The position numbers and the translations under genes are program-made. The notes beneath the pieces are model-generated. The model saw only the letters and a program-made list of their open reading frames with translations, searched no databases and was not told where the DNA came from. A stretch of DNA of 64,000 nt from Lonepinella koalarum (GTDB taxonomy: Bacteria > Pseudomonadota > Gammaproteobacteria > Enterobacterales > Pasteurellaceae): positions 1,178,001-1,242,000 of the forward strand of contig NZ_CP170642.1 in assembly GCF_042926695.1 (NCBI RefSeq), given 5' to 3'. Shown piece by piece: positions 39,378 to 48,138 of the stretch (positions within the stretch are counted from its first letter, which is position 1; each line of letters opens with the position of its first letter).

Positions 39378-39761
39378 TTATTTTGCTTGTTTTGCCTTAT
39401 AATCCGCAATCGCTGCTTTGATGGCATCTTCCGCTAAAATTGAGCAATGCACTTTTACCGGCGGTAACTCCAGCTCTTCTGCAATTTGACTATTTTTAAT
39501 TGCTCCTGCTTCATCTAAAGATTTACCTTTTACCCATTCAGTAATGAGTGAGCTAGATGCAATCGCCGAACCACAACCATAGGTTTTAAATTTGGCATCT
39601 TCAATAATGCCGCTATCATTCACTTTGATTTGTAACTGCATAACGTCACCACAAGCCGGTGCACCCACCATGCCAGTTCCCACGTCAGTGGCTTTTTTAT
39701 CCATTGCTCCCACATTACGTGGATTTTCATAATGATCTAATAATTTGTCGCTGTATGCCAT
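39378..39761 (-). CDS. iscU: Iron-sulfur cluster scaffold protein IscU
   Basis: A 127-residue scaffold on which the [2Fe-2S] cluster is built. The start at 39761 (MAYSDKLLDHYENPRNVG) agrees with the family; the frame extends 12 codons upstream without similarity. Ligands are in GAPACGDVM, YGCGSAIASS and VHCSILAEDAI, with the HscA-recognition motif LPPVK just before the last Cys. Confidence 0.97.
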   Translation of the reverse strand: MAYSDKLLDHYENPRNVGAMDKKATDVGTGMVGAPACGDVMQLQIKVNDSGIIEDAKFKTYGCGSAIASSSLITEWVKGKSLDEAGAIKNSQIAEELELPPVKVHCSILAEDAIKAAIADYKAKQAK

Positions 39762-39781
39762 TTTCTTATTCCTTCTAAAAA

Positions 39782-40996
39782 TTAATGAGCTGTCCACTCA
39801 ATTGTGTTTAAATCAATGCCTTCTTTAAATAAATCCCAAAGTGGTGATAAATCTCTTAATTTTTGCACCGCACCTTGCATGAGGCTAATGGTGTAGTCAA
39901 TTTCTTCTTCGGTGGTATAACGACCTAAAGTGAAACGAATTGAGCTGTGGGCTAATTCATCGTTTAAACCTAAAGAGCGCAATACATAAGATGGCTCAAG
40001 GCTGGCTGATGTACAAGCAGAACCGGATGAAACTGCAATATCACGCAATGCCATCATTAGGCTTTCACCTTCTACATAGTTGAAACTAATGTTTAGGTTG
40101 TTGTCTAAACGGTGTTCCATTGAGCCGTTTACATAGGTTTCTTCAATGTCTTTTAAGCCATTGTATAAGCGGTCGCGCAGTGCTTTTAAGCGTGGCATTT
40201 CAGTAGCCATTTCTTCTTTACAAATGCGGTAGGCTTCGCCCATCCCCACAATTTGATGTACTGCTAAAGTGCCTGAACGCATACCACGTTCATGACCACC
40301 ACCATGAATAATCGCTTCTAAACGAATACGTGGTTTACGACGGACATATAATGCTCCAATACCCTTTGGTCCATATAGCTTATGACTTGACATGGACAAT
40401 AAATCCACTGGTAATTCAGCCAAATTAATTGCCACTTTACCCACGCTTTGGGTCGCATCGGTATGGAAAATCACTTTATTAGCACGGCAAATTTCACCAA
40501 TCGCTTTAATATCTTGAATGACCCCAATTTCATTATTAGCATGCATAATCGACACTAAAATAGTATCAGGACGAATCGCCGCTTTTAATACGTCAAGATC
40601 AATTAAACCGTCGGTTTTCGGCTCTAAATACGTGACTTCAAAGCCCTCACGCTCCAACTGACGACAAGTATCTAACACCGCTTTATGTTCGGTTTTGCAA
40701 GTGATAATATGTTTGCCTTTGGTTTGATAGAAATGAGCCGCCCCTTTAATCGCAAGGTTATCTGACTCCGTCGCCCCTGATGTAAAGACGATTTCACGGC
40801 TATCTGCGCCAATAAGATCAGCAATTTGATTACGGGCAATATCCACAGCTTCTTCCGCTTGCCACCCAAATTTGTGTGAGCGTGATGCAGGATTACCAAA
40901 GTTGCCGTCAATGGTTAAATAATCCATCATTTTTTTCGCTACACGTTCATCCACTGGACAAGTTGCTGCATAGTCCAAATAAATCGGTAATTTCAT
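39782..40996 (-). CDS. iscS: Cysteine desulfurase IscS
   Basis: A 404-residue PLP enzyme that takes sulfur from cysteine for Fe-S clusters, tRNA thiolation and other uses. The start ATG at 40996 has AGGAG at the right spacing and gives the E. coli length; a GTG three codons upstream overlaps that ribosome site. The PLP lysine is in SMSSHKLYGPKG and the persulfide Cys in SSGSACTSASLEPS. Confidence 0.97.
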   Translation of the reverse strand: MKLPIYLDYAATCPVDERVAKKMMDYLTIDGNFGNPASRSHKFGWQAEEAVDIARNQIADLIGADSREIVFTSGATESDNLAIKGAAHFYQTKGKHIITCKTEHKAVLDTCRQLEREGFEVTYLEPKTDGLIDLDVLKAAIRPDTILVSIMHANNEIGVIQDIKAIGEICRANKVIFHTDATQSVGKVAINLAELPVDLLSMSSHKLYGPKGIGALYVRRKPRIRLEAIIHGGGHERGMRSGTLAVHQIVGMGEAYRICKEEMATEMPRLKALRDRLYNGLKDIEETYVNGSMEHRLDNNLNISFNYVEGESLMMALRDIAVSSGSACTSASLEPSYVLRSLGLNDELAHSSIRFTLGRYTTEEEIDYTISLMQGAVQKLRDLSPLWDLFKEGIDLNTIEWTAH

Positions 40997-41029
40997 TAAA
41001 TTCACTCCTAAAAATATGTTGTTTATAGC

Positions 41030-41494
41030 CTAACTATTTACGACCAAAAGATTGTCAAAATCTTGATGTGATTGGTGAATATGCTGTTTTGCACTCTGCT
41101 TATTAACCAATTCAGCCAACGTAATTTGATCTAAAAAGCTCTCAATGCGATGACTTAATTCTTCCCACAAGGAATGGGTTAAACATTCTTGACCATCACG
41201 ACAATTCCCTTTTCCAAGACATTTGGTCACCGCAATATTCTCATTCACTGCGGTAATAATCATTCCAATAGAAATTTTATCTGTTGGCAACCCAAGCTGA
41301 TAGCCACCACCCGGTCCACGCACACTTCGCACTAAGCCATGTCGGCGTAATTTGGCGAAAAGCTGCTCCAAATAAGAAAGAGAAATGCTCTGTCGCTCGG
41401 AAATATCCGATAACGTCACAGGATTATTCTCGCCATTCAGGGCAATATCCAAAATGGCAGTAACTGCATAACGTCCTTTTGAAGTCAGTTTCAT
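41030..41494 (-). CDS. iscR: Fe-S responsive transcriptional regulator IscR
   Basis: A 154-residue Rrf2-family regulator. A winged helix-turn-helix lies in the first 80 residues (MKLTSKGRYAVTAILDIAL...VRSVRGPGGGYQLG). The cluster-binding cysteines are in CLGKGNCRDGQECLTH. With a [2Fe-2S] cluster it represses its own operon. It is the first gene of iscRSUA-hscBA-fdx-iscX. Confidence 0.97.
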   Translation of the reverse strand: MKLTSKGRYAVTAILDIALNGENNPVTLSDISERQSISLSYLEQLFAKLRRHGLVRSVRGPGGGYQLGLPTDKISIGMIITAVNENIAVTKCLGKGNCRDGQECLTHSLWEELSHRIESFLDQITLAELVNKQSAKQHIHQSHQDFDNLLVVNS

Positions 41495-41527
41495 CTTTCT
41501 TTCTCTTTGTTTAAAATCAATAGCAAT

Positions 41528-41558
41528 AGTTTACTTAACCAAGTAAAATAGTCAACTA
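41528..41558 (-). promoter_or_regulatory. iscR promoter with IscR type-1-like site
   Basis: On the minus strand TTGACT (41550-41555) and TAAACT (41528-41533) are 16 bp apart. The surrounding ATAGTTGACTATTTTACT resembles the autorepression site at the E. coli iscR promoter. It touches the 3' end of trmJ. Confidence 0.65.
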
Positions 41559-42296
41559 TTATTCCTTATGAAAATCTAGGTGTTTTTCCACCGCAGTTAA
41601 CATGCCACGTAAAATATTTAACTCATTTTGCTCCACCGCCGCACGCTGATATAATCGTCTTAATTTCTGCATAACCCCTTGATTCTGAATAAAACCTAAA
41701 GATTGATACAAACGTTCAGTATGCTCAAAAAAATATTCTAACTGTTGTGCGGTTGCTAAGTGTATAGTCGTTTTAACGATATTTTCTATAGTTGCAACAG
41801 GTATTTCCTGCAAAAATGCCATGCGCAGTTCATAGCATACCAATTGCACCGCCATCGCCAAATTTAATGACGAATATTCCGGATTGGCAGGGATGGTCAA
41901 ATGATAGCGACATTTCAACAATTCTTCATTATTTAAACCCACTCGCTCACGGCCGAAAATAATTGCGACTTTTTCACCGCACTTCACCGATTGAATAGCA
42001 ATTTCACCACATTGACGAGGTTCAATCAGACTATTTTGTAAATGTCGTAATCTTGCACTCGTACCAATCACTAAAGAACAATCACTAATTGCCTGTTCAA
42101 ATTGCGTCACAATCACCGCATTTTTCACTACATCATCTGCTCCTGCCGACAAAGCAATCGCTTGTTGATCAATGCCTTGTTTCGGCGCAACCAAATATAG
42201 CTCACGCAATCCCATAGTTTTCATCGCCCGAGCTGCCGAGCCAATATTGCCAGAATGAGAAGTTTCGATTAAAACAATGCGGATATTGTCTAACAT
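41559..42296 (-). CDS. trmJ: tRNA (cytidine/uridine-2'-O-)-methyltransferase TrmJ
   Basis: A 245-residue SPOUT methyltransferase that 2'-O-methylates position 32 of several tRNAs. The start at 42296 (MLDNIRIVLIETSHSGNIG) fits the family; five extra upstream codons are unlike it. The knotted SAM-binding region is seen in IIFGRERVGLNNEEL and LTIPANPEYSSLNLAMAVQ. It commonly precedes iscR in gammaproteobacteria, as here. Confidence 0.95.
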   Translation of the reverse strand: MLDNIRIVLIETSHSGNIGSAARAMKTMGLRELYLVAPKQGIDQQAIALSAGADDVVKNAVIVTQFEQAISDCSLVIGTSARLRHLQNSLIEPRQCGEIAIQSVKCGEKVAIIFGRERVGLNNEELLKCRYHLTIPANPEYSSLNLAMAVQLVCYELRMAFLQEIPVATIENIVKTTIHLATAQQLEYFFEHTERLYQSLGFIQNQGVMQKLRRLYQRAAVEQNELNILRGMLTAVEKHLDFHKE

Positions 42297-42482
42297 AATA
42301 CTTATTATCAAATGAAATTGACAGCTATTTTAGCACAATATCCATATAATTTAGTAGGTTTTATAAAAAATTTTTAATACTAGAAAATTGTTGAAAAAGT
42401 CACTATAATGCACCGCAGTTTAAGGCAAAATGTAAAATACCGTTTGCCATTGTTCTTTTCACAATCTCTAATGGATATTCTT

Positions 42483-43286
42483 ATGAACCCAATGTTAAAT
42501 ATCGCCATCCGTGCAGCACGAAAAGCAGGCAATATCATCGCAAAAAGTTATGAAAACCGTGCAGATATTGAAACCCAAGTTAAAGGCAACTATGACTATG
42601 TGACAAATGTAGATAAAGCTGCTGAAGCCACGATTATTGAAACCATTCGTGCTTCTTACCCTGATCACAGCATTATCACCGAAGAATCAGGCGTGTTAGA
42701 TGGTAACGACCGTGATACACAATGGGTGATCGATCCATTAGACGGCACCACTAACTTTATCAAAGGTTTTCCACAATTTGCTGTTTCTATCGCTATTCGT
42801 GTCAAAGGTCGCACTGAAGTAGGCGTAGTTTATGATCCAATCAAAAATGAATTATTCACCGCAGTACGTGGTGAAGGGGCGAAATTAAACGATATCCGTT
42901 TACGCATTGCCAACCGCCGTGATATCAAGGGTACCGTGTTAGCCACTGGTTTCCCATTTAAACAGCCTAAATTAATGCCCGTACAAATGGCAATGATGAA
43001 TGCTTTAATTACCGATGTTGCCGATTTCCGCCGTGCAGGATCTGCTGCTTTAGATTTATGTTACACCGCTGCGGGACGTGTTGATGGTTTCTTTGAAATG
43101 GGTTTAAAACCTTGGGACTGTGCCGCAGGTGAATTAATGGTGCGTGAAGCGGGTGGTTTAGTTTGTGATTTCAATGCGGGACATAACTATTTGAAAGACG
43201 GACACATTATTGCCGCTCATCCAAGAGTAGTGAAAGAAATTTTGAATAAAATTCAGCCTTGTTTAGGGAATGTATTCAAAAATTAA
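42483..43286 (+). CDS. suhB: Inositol-1-monophosphatase family protein SuhB
   Basis: A 267-residue Mg-dependent phosphatase that in E. coli also acts in Nus-factor-dependent rRNA antitermination. The start at 42483 (MNPMLNIAIRAARKAGNII) equals the E. coli N-terminus and length; the frame runs 25 codons further upstream. Metal motifs are ITEESG, WVIDPLDGTTNFIKGFPQFAVSIA and KPWDCAAGELMVREAGG. It lies divergent from trmJ, as in relatives. Confidence 0.95.
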   Translation: MNPMLNIAIRAARKAGNIIAKSYENRADIETQVKGNYDYVTNVDKAAEATIIETIRASYPDHSIITEESGVLDGNDRDTQWVIDPLDGTTNFIKGFPQFAVSIAIRVKGRTEVGVVYDPIKNELFTAVRGEGAKLNDIRLRIANRRDIKGTVLATGFPFKQPKLMPVQMAMMNALITDVADFRRAGSAALDLCYTAAGRVDGFFEMGLKPWDCAAGELMVREAGGLVCDFNAGHNYLKDGHIIAAHPRVVKEILNKIQPCLGNVFKN

Positions 43287-43302
43287 TTGGTCGCTTTTCA
43301 TT

Positions 43303-43324
43303 AGGGGCTATGCCCCTTTTTTAT
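43303..43324 (+). terminator. Terminator after suhB
   Basis: A short GC-rich hairpin (AGGGGC / GCCCCT, TAT loop) is followed by a T run. Confidence 0.85.
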
Positions 43325-43457
43325 TTACCATATTTTCTCATCATATATTCCCTTTAGTTATATAAAATAAAGTAAAAGTCTTTCACAAATGCCTTTTAAA
43401 CTTATTTAATAAAGATAAATTAAATTATCCAACAAATTAACAAATAAAAAGGAGTGA

Positions 43458-45266
43458 ATGATGGGACATCCTAGCGTATATCCAACCGGCGTAACAATCT
43501 ACAAACCTGAAAAATGCTGGAACGGCTATAATCTTGTGCAGACAATCCGTTCTGGTGCATTATTATTTGATATGAATGGTAATGAAATTCGTCGTTGGGA
43601 TGAATTTCACGGTTTCCCCAATAAACTTTTACCCAATGGCGATTTAATCGGCTACTCAGGTGATCGTAATCCCCGATATGGTATGCAAGACGGCGTAGAC
43701 TTAGTGCAAATTGATTATGATGGCAATATTGTCTGGAAATTTGATAAATTTGAATTTATTACAGACAAAGGCGAAGAACCACGTTATATGGCAAGAAGCC
43801 ATCATGATTACCAACGTGAAGGTAATCCCGTAGGTTATTATGTTCCAAACCAATTGCCACAAACTCGTTCAGGTAATACCTTGATTTTAGGTCATACTAC
43901 ATTATCAAATGAAAAAATCAGCCCAAACAAGCTATTAGATGATGTGTTTTATGAAGTTGACTGGCAAGGCAACATTGTATGGCAATGGAAAGCTAGCGAT
44001 CACATTGATGAAATCGGCTTTAGTGAAGAAGCAAGGCAATCATTGTTTAACAATCCTAATATCCGTGCAGCTGATGGGGGTGTCGGTGATTGGTTACATA
44101 TTAACTGCATGAGCTATTTAGGTGAAAATAAATGGTATTCTGCTGGTGATGAACGTTTCCACCCTGAGAATATTATTTTTGATAGCCGAGAAGCAAATTT
44201 CATTGCCATTATTTCTAAAAAAACAGGACAAATTGTCTGGCAAATCGGTCCAAACTGGCAGCAAAAAGAGGTCGCACATATTAGCAATATTATCGGTCCG
44301 CATCACGCCCACTTAATTCCACAAGGTCTTCCCGGTGCAGGTAATATTCTGGTGTTTGATAATGGTGGTTGGGGTGGTTATGGTTCCCCTAATCCTGCTA
44401 GTCCAGACGGTACCAAAAATACTTTGCGTGATTATTCCCGCGTATTGGAAATCAATCCGATAACTTTAGAAATTGAATGGCAATTTACCCCTGAGGATAT
44501 TCGTGCAGCCATACCAACCGATGCCTCTAAATTTTACAGTCCTTATGTAAGCAGCGCCCAACGCTTACCTAACGGCAACACCTTAATTGATGAAGGTTCA
44601 AATGGACGGTTAATTGAAGTTACTCGAGAAAAAGAAATTGTATGGGAATGGATTTCGCCTTATTTCAGTAACAATGATCCTGACCGTCCAACCAATAATA
44701 TGATTTATCGTGGCTATCGTTATCCTTATGATTGGGTGCCACAAGAGCCACGCCCGATAGAAACCGCTATTGAACCTATTGATGTTGTTCATTTCCGTGT
44801 ACCAAATGCAGGAAAATTTGGCGCTAAATCTGTAGTGAAAGTAGCCGGTACCTTACCTTACCAAGAAAGTGCGGCATTATGTGTCGCAAAGACAGATGAA
44901 ACCACAGATAAACCAAAGCTATTCACGGTGAATACACAATTATTTAGTATAGTAACTGAGCAAAACTTTGAAAACTCAGGACAAAAGATCATCCTACAGC
45001 TATTTGGAGCAGAAAGATGTGTACACTGCAAGACACTCCATCCTGTATTAGAAAAAATTCTCCAATCCGATTTAGCAAAATGGATTAAAGCAGAATATGT
45101 AGATGTTGATCATAATCCGAAATTAACCGAACTACACCAAATTCGTGGCATTCCCACCGTCATTCTATCTGATCAGGAAAAAGAACTAGGCAGAAAATCC
45201 GGTGAATTAAGCTATACACAACTTTATCAATGGCTGTCGGGTATTATCCATCAAGGGGAAAAATAG
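43458..45266 (+). CDS. Arylsulfotransferase fused to a C-terminal thioredoxin domain
   Basis: A 602-residue protein. Residues 1 to about 430 have the repeated beta-blade pattern of arylsulfotransferases (WDEFHGFPNKLLPNGDLIGY, NIVWQWKASDHIDEIGF, QRLPNGNTLIDEGSNGRLIEV). Candidate catalytic histidines are in DWLHINCM near 214 and GPHHAHLIP near 282-285. Such enzymes move sulfate between phenolic compounds without PAPS. From about residue 490 there is a thioredoxin fold with CVHC at 521-524 and a cis-Pro motif GIPTVIL near 565. No signal peptide is visible, unlike periplasmic AssT. The stop is one base from an SsuC-type permease start, so it is the first gene of a sulfur-scavenging operon. GGAG precedes the start. 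Confidence 0.85.
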   Translation: MMGHPSVYPTGVTIYKPEKCWNGYNLVQTIRSGALLFDMNGNEIRRWDEFHGFPNKLLPNGDLIGYSGDRNPRYGMQDGVDLVQIDYDGNIVWKFDKFEFITDKGEEPRYMARSHHDYQREGNPVGYYVPNQLPQTRSGNTLILGHTTLSNEKISPNKLLDDVFYEVDWQGNIVWQWKASDHIDEIGFSEEARQSLFNNPNIRAADGGVGDWLHINCMSYLGENKWYSAGDERFHPENIIFDSREANFIAIISKKTGQIVWQIGPNWQQKEVAHISNIIGPHHAHLIPQGLPGAGNILVFDNGGWGGYGSPNPASPDGTKNTLRDYSRVLEINPITLEIEWQFTPEDIRAAIPTDASKFYSPYVSSAQRLPNGNTLIDEGSNGRLIEVTREKEIVWEWISPYFSNNDPDRPTNNMIYRGYRYPYDWVPQEPRPIETAIEPIDVVHFRVPNAGKFGAKSVVKVAGTLPYQESAALCVAKTDETTDKPKLFTVNTQLFSIVTEQNFENSGQKIILQLFGAERCVHCKTLHPVLEKILQSDLAKWIKAEYVDVDHNPKLTELHQIRGIPTVILSDQEKELGRKSGELSYTQLYQWLSGIIHQGEK

Positions 45267-45267
45267 A

Positions 45268-46020
45268 ATGAAAATACTGTCTGAAAAATATCTTAAATTC
45301 TTATTGCCTCTCATCATTTTATTTTTGTGGCACCTTTCCACCACAATAGGAAATTTACCTGAAACGGCATTACCAAAAATCATCTCAGTTTTTTCAGTCT
45401 TGATCGAGATGCTCAAATCGGGGGAATTATACGCTGATCTCGGCGTAAGTATCCGTCGAGTGATCGCAGGTTTTCTGCTTTCTAGTGTTATCGGGGTCAC
45501 TTTAGGCTTACTCATGGGAATCAGTCCAAAGGCAAAAACCTTTTTTCAGCTTACTCTAACATCTATGCGACAAATCCCGATGGTGGCTTGGATCCCACTG
45601 ATTATTCTATGGGCGGGCATTGATGAAGCTTCAAAAATTGTTGTTATTCTTTTCGCCGCTACATTCCCGATTATCGTAAATACCATTAACGGCATTGAAT
45701 CTACATCGGAGAGTTTCCTAGAAGTGGCAAAAGTCTATCGTTTAAGTAAATGGCATACCTTTACTAAAATCTATTTACCCTCTGCCCTGCCAAGTCTATT
45801 CACAGGATTACGCTTAGCTTTGGGGATTTCTTGGATGGCAGTTGTTGCTTCCGAACTTATCGCATCTTATTCAGGTATTGGCTTTCGTTTGAATGATGCC
45901 CGCAGTTTAATGCGTTCTGATGTGGTAATTGTTTGTATGATTATCATTGGTATGGTGGGATTACTGATGGATAAAGTCATCTGTATTCTCGCTGATATAG
46001 CAACTGCCTGGAAAAAATAA
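45268..46020 (+). CDS. ABC transporter permease, sulfonate/nitrate/taurine type
   Basis: A 250-residue inner-membrane permease of the SsuC/TauC group. Hydrophobic segments and the coupling loop are clear (ESFLEVAKVYRLSKWHTFTKIYLPSALPSLFTGLRLALG). The substrate is inferred as a sulfonate or sulfate ester from the preceding arylsulfotransferase. It follows that gene by one base and is followed by its ATPase and binding protein. Confidence 0.9.
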   Translation: MKILSEKYLKFLLPLIILFLWHLSTTIGNLPETALPKIISVFSVLIEMLKSGELYADLGVSIRRVIAGFLLSSVIGVTLGLLMGISPKAKTFFQLTLTSMRQIPMVAWIPLIILWAGIDEASKIVVILFAATFPIIVNTINGIESTSESFLEVAKVYRLSKWHTFTKIYLPSALPSLFTGLRLALGISWMAVVASELIASYSGIGFRLNDARSLMRSDVVIVCMIIIGMVGLLMDKVICILADIATAWKK

Positions 46021-46045
46021 GATCATCAATATATTGGAGTGAACG

Positions 46046-46837
46046 ATGACAGAACAAATTGTGAAAGAACAGGTTGCTATTGAAATTAAAAACCTGTCAA
46101 AGCACTATCAAAAAGAAAATAGCCAAATGACGGTACTGGATAATATCAATTTAACCATTAACAAGGGCGAATTTATTACCATTGTGGGACATAGTGGCTG
46201 TGGGAAAAGTACCTTACTGAAAATGATTGCCGGTATGGTAAATATTGACGCGGGATCTATTGAAGTTAATCAACAGCCCATAGAACAAAGTAATGAGCAT
46301 TGCGCCATGATTTTTCAAGAATCCCGTTTATTTCCTTGGTTAACTGTATCTGAAAATGTAGGAATTGGGCTAAAGCATCTTAACAAACAAGAAAAATATG
46401 AAAAAATTAATACTTATTTAAATTTGGTTGGATTAAAAGACTTTGAAAATGCCTATCCGAAAGCCCTTTCAGGCGGTATGGCTCAACGTGCGGCAATTGC
46501 CCGTGGTCTGGTAATGAATACAGATATTTTATTATTTGATGAACCCTTTGGCGCATTAGACGCCATGACCAAAATTCAAATGCAAAATGAAGTATTACGC
46601 ATTCGGCAAGAGGAAAAGAAAACCATGATCTTAGTCACCCATGATATTGAAGAAGCGATTTATCTCGGTGATCGTGTCGTCGTGCTTTCTTCTCGTCCCG
46701 GTAAGATTCGAGATATTGTGCCAATTCATATTGACGGTAAGAAAGAGCGTACACACGATCAATTTATTTCTTATAAAAATAAAATTCATGATTATTTCTT
46801 TGAACCACATCGTGACGAAATTGAATTCTATATTTAG
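46046..46837 (+). CDS. ABC transporter ATP-binding protein, sulfonate/nitrate/taurine type
   Basis: A 263-residue ATPase of the SsuB/TauB/NrtD group. Walker A GHSGCGKST, signature LSGGMAQRAAIARGL (the GGM variant typical of the group) and Walker B ILLFDEPFGALD are present. The C-terminal region includes VVVLSSRPGKIRDIV. It is the second transporter gene of the operon. Confidence 0.93.
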   Translation: MTEQIVKEQVAIEIKNLSKHYQKENSQMTVLDNINLTINKGEFITIVGHSGCGKSTLLKMIAGMVNIDAGSIEVNQQPIEQSNEHCAMIFQESRLFPWLTVSENVGIGLKHLNKQEKYEKINTYLNLVGLKDFENAYPKALSGGMAQRAAIARGLVMNTDILLFDEPFGALDAMTKIQMQNEVLRIRQEEKKTMILVTHDIEEAIYLGDRVVVLSSRPGKIRDIVPIHIDGKKERTHDQFISYKNKIHDYFFEPHRDEIEFYI

Positions 46838-46846
46838 GCGGGAATA

Positions 46847-47893
46847 ATGAAAAAATGCAATAAACAACACTACACCTTATTTTTCTATTTAGCGATACTG
46901 GTTGTACTAGCTTTCGGAGGCATAAACCTTGACGATAAAACATCAGAAAAAAACACCGCGCTTTCCGCGCATCATGAACAAAAAACAGTGCGAATTGGTT
47001 TCCCAGGCATATCCAATAGCACACTGGAAGCCGGTGGTATTGCCATTAATCAACAATATTTTATCGAAGAATTAGCAAAAGTCGGATTTAAACCTGAAAT
47101 TGTGTTTTTTCAACAAGCCGGTCCCGCTCTAAATGAGGCACTGGCTTCCGATAAAATTGATGTGGCCTTATATGGCGATTTACCGATTGCTATTTTAAGA
47201 ACTAAAGGTGCTCCCGTGAAAGTGTTTGCCATAGATAATTCTCGTTTACAATTTGGTACCATTGTGCAATCGGAAAGCCCGGCGAAAAACATTGCCGCTT
47301 TACAAGGGAAAAAAGTCATCTTCGGCAAAGGCACTGTACAACAACGTTACTTTAAAGAAATTACTCAATTTTATGGTCTTAATCCTGATAAATTTGAAAT
47401 GGTTAATGCGGTAGGGGCAGATGCCAACTCAGTATTTAGTGGACAACAAGCCGAAGCCATGTTCACGTTCTACTACACAGTACTTTATATGCAACAAAAA
47501 GGCATGGGGAAAGTGATTGATTCCACATTAGATAAACCCGAGTTAAGCTCACAAAGTTTAGCTGTCGGACGAGAAATCTTTTTACAGGAAAATCCGCAAG
47601 CCGCCGTGGCAATCATCAAGGCATTACAACGTGCAAAACAATTCGCCAGTCAAAATCCCGAACAGGTATTTAAAATTTTCTCGCAAAATAATATTCCAGC
47701 GGATATTTATCGACAAGCCTATTCAGCAGATCTTAGTTTCTCCAATTTTGACCCGAAAATTACACAAGAATCGGTAAATAAACTCAGCCGTCTCATTGAT
47801 TTTTTGGTAGAAAACAAATTAGTGAATAATCGTATTAATGTAGAGGAATTAATTACTACAGAATATTATGAGCGTTTTTTACAAGAAAAATAA
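46847..47893 (+). CDS. ABC transporter substrate-binding protein, SsuA/NMT1-like
   Basis: A 348-residue solute-binding protein. The N-terminus has a basic start and a hydrophobic segment (YTLFFYLAILVVLAFGGI) but no lipobox Cys, so it is secreted or membrane-anchored. The fold pattern is SsuA-like: VRIGFPGISNSTL, NEALASDKIDVALYGDLPIAI, LQGKKVIFGKGTVQQRYF, VGADANSVFSGQQAEAM. It lies nine bases after the ATPase. The ligand is probably a sulfonate or sulfate ester, from context only. Confidence 0.88.
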   Translation: MKKCNKQHYTLFFYLAILVVLAFGGINLDDKTSEKNTALSAHHEQKTVRIGFPGISNSTLEAGGIAINQQYFIEELAKVGFKPEIVFFQQAGPALNEALASDKIDVALYGDLPIAILRTKGAPVKVFAIDNSRLQFGTIVQSESPAKNIAALQGKKVIFGKGTVQQRYFKEITQFYGLNPDKFEMVNAVGADANSVFSGQQAEAMFTFYYTVLYMQQKGMGKVIDSTLDKPELSSQSLAVGREIFLQENPQAAVAIIKALQRAKQFASQNPEQVFKIFSQNNIPADIYRQAYSADLSFSNFDPKITQESVNKLSRLIDFLVENKLVNNRINVEELITTEYYERFLQEK

Positions 47894-47938
47894 CAAGTAT
47901 CAACATAGATCGAACTGATCTGACAGACACTTAGTTTT

Positions 47939-48035
47939 GGGCTTAATAGATAAAATGGTTGGTAAAAAGTGGGTTAAAGCCTTATAGTAATTGGCTTTAA
48001 CCCACTTTTTACCAACCATTTTATCTACTATGCCC
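47939..48035. mobile_element. 97-bp palindromic MITE related to the IS at 1213-1830
   Basis: The arms run from GGGCTTAATAGATAAAATGG and GTGGGTTAAAGCC to their near-perfect complement, about 43 bp each, around an 11-base loop. The same words form the terminal region at 1757-1830, so this looks like two IS ends without a transposase. It lies between convergent genes and could also stop transcription from either side. Confidence 0.7.
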
Positions 48036-48138
48036 TTTTAAAAAATAAAAATCAATGACACTACAGCGAAAACATGATAGACGTCACAAAAATAACTAAA
48101 CTAAGCTTAAATTTTAATCAAAAGAAAAAGATTTATAC

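Noticed and set aside
46631..47024. Three short frames around the ssuB-ssuA junction
   Set aside because: They overlap the two well-supported transporter genes in other frames and match no family I know.
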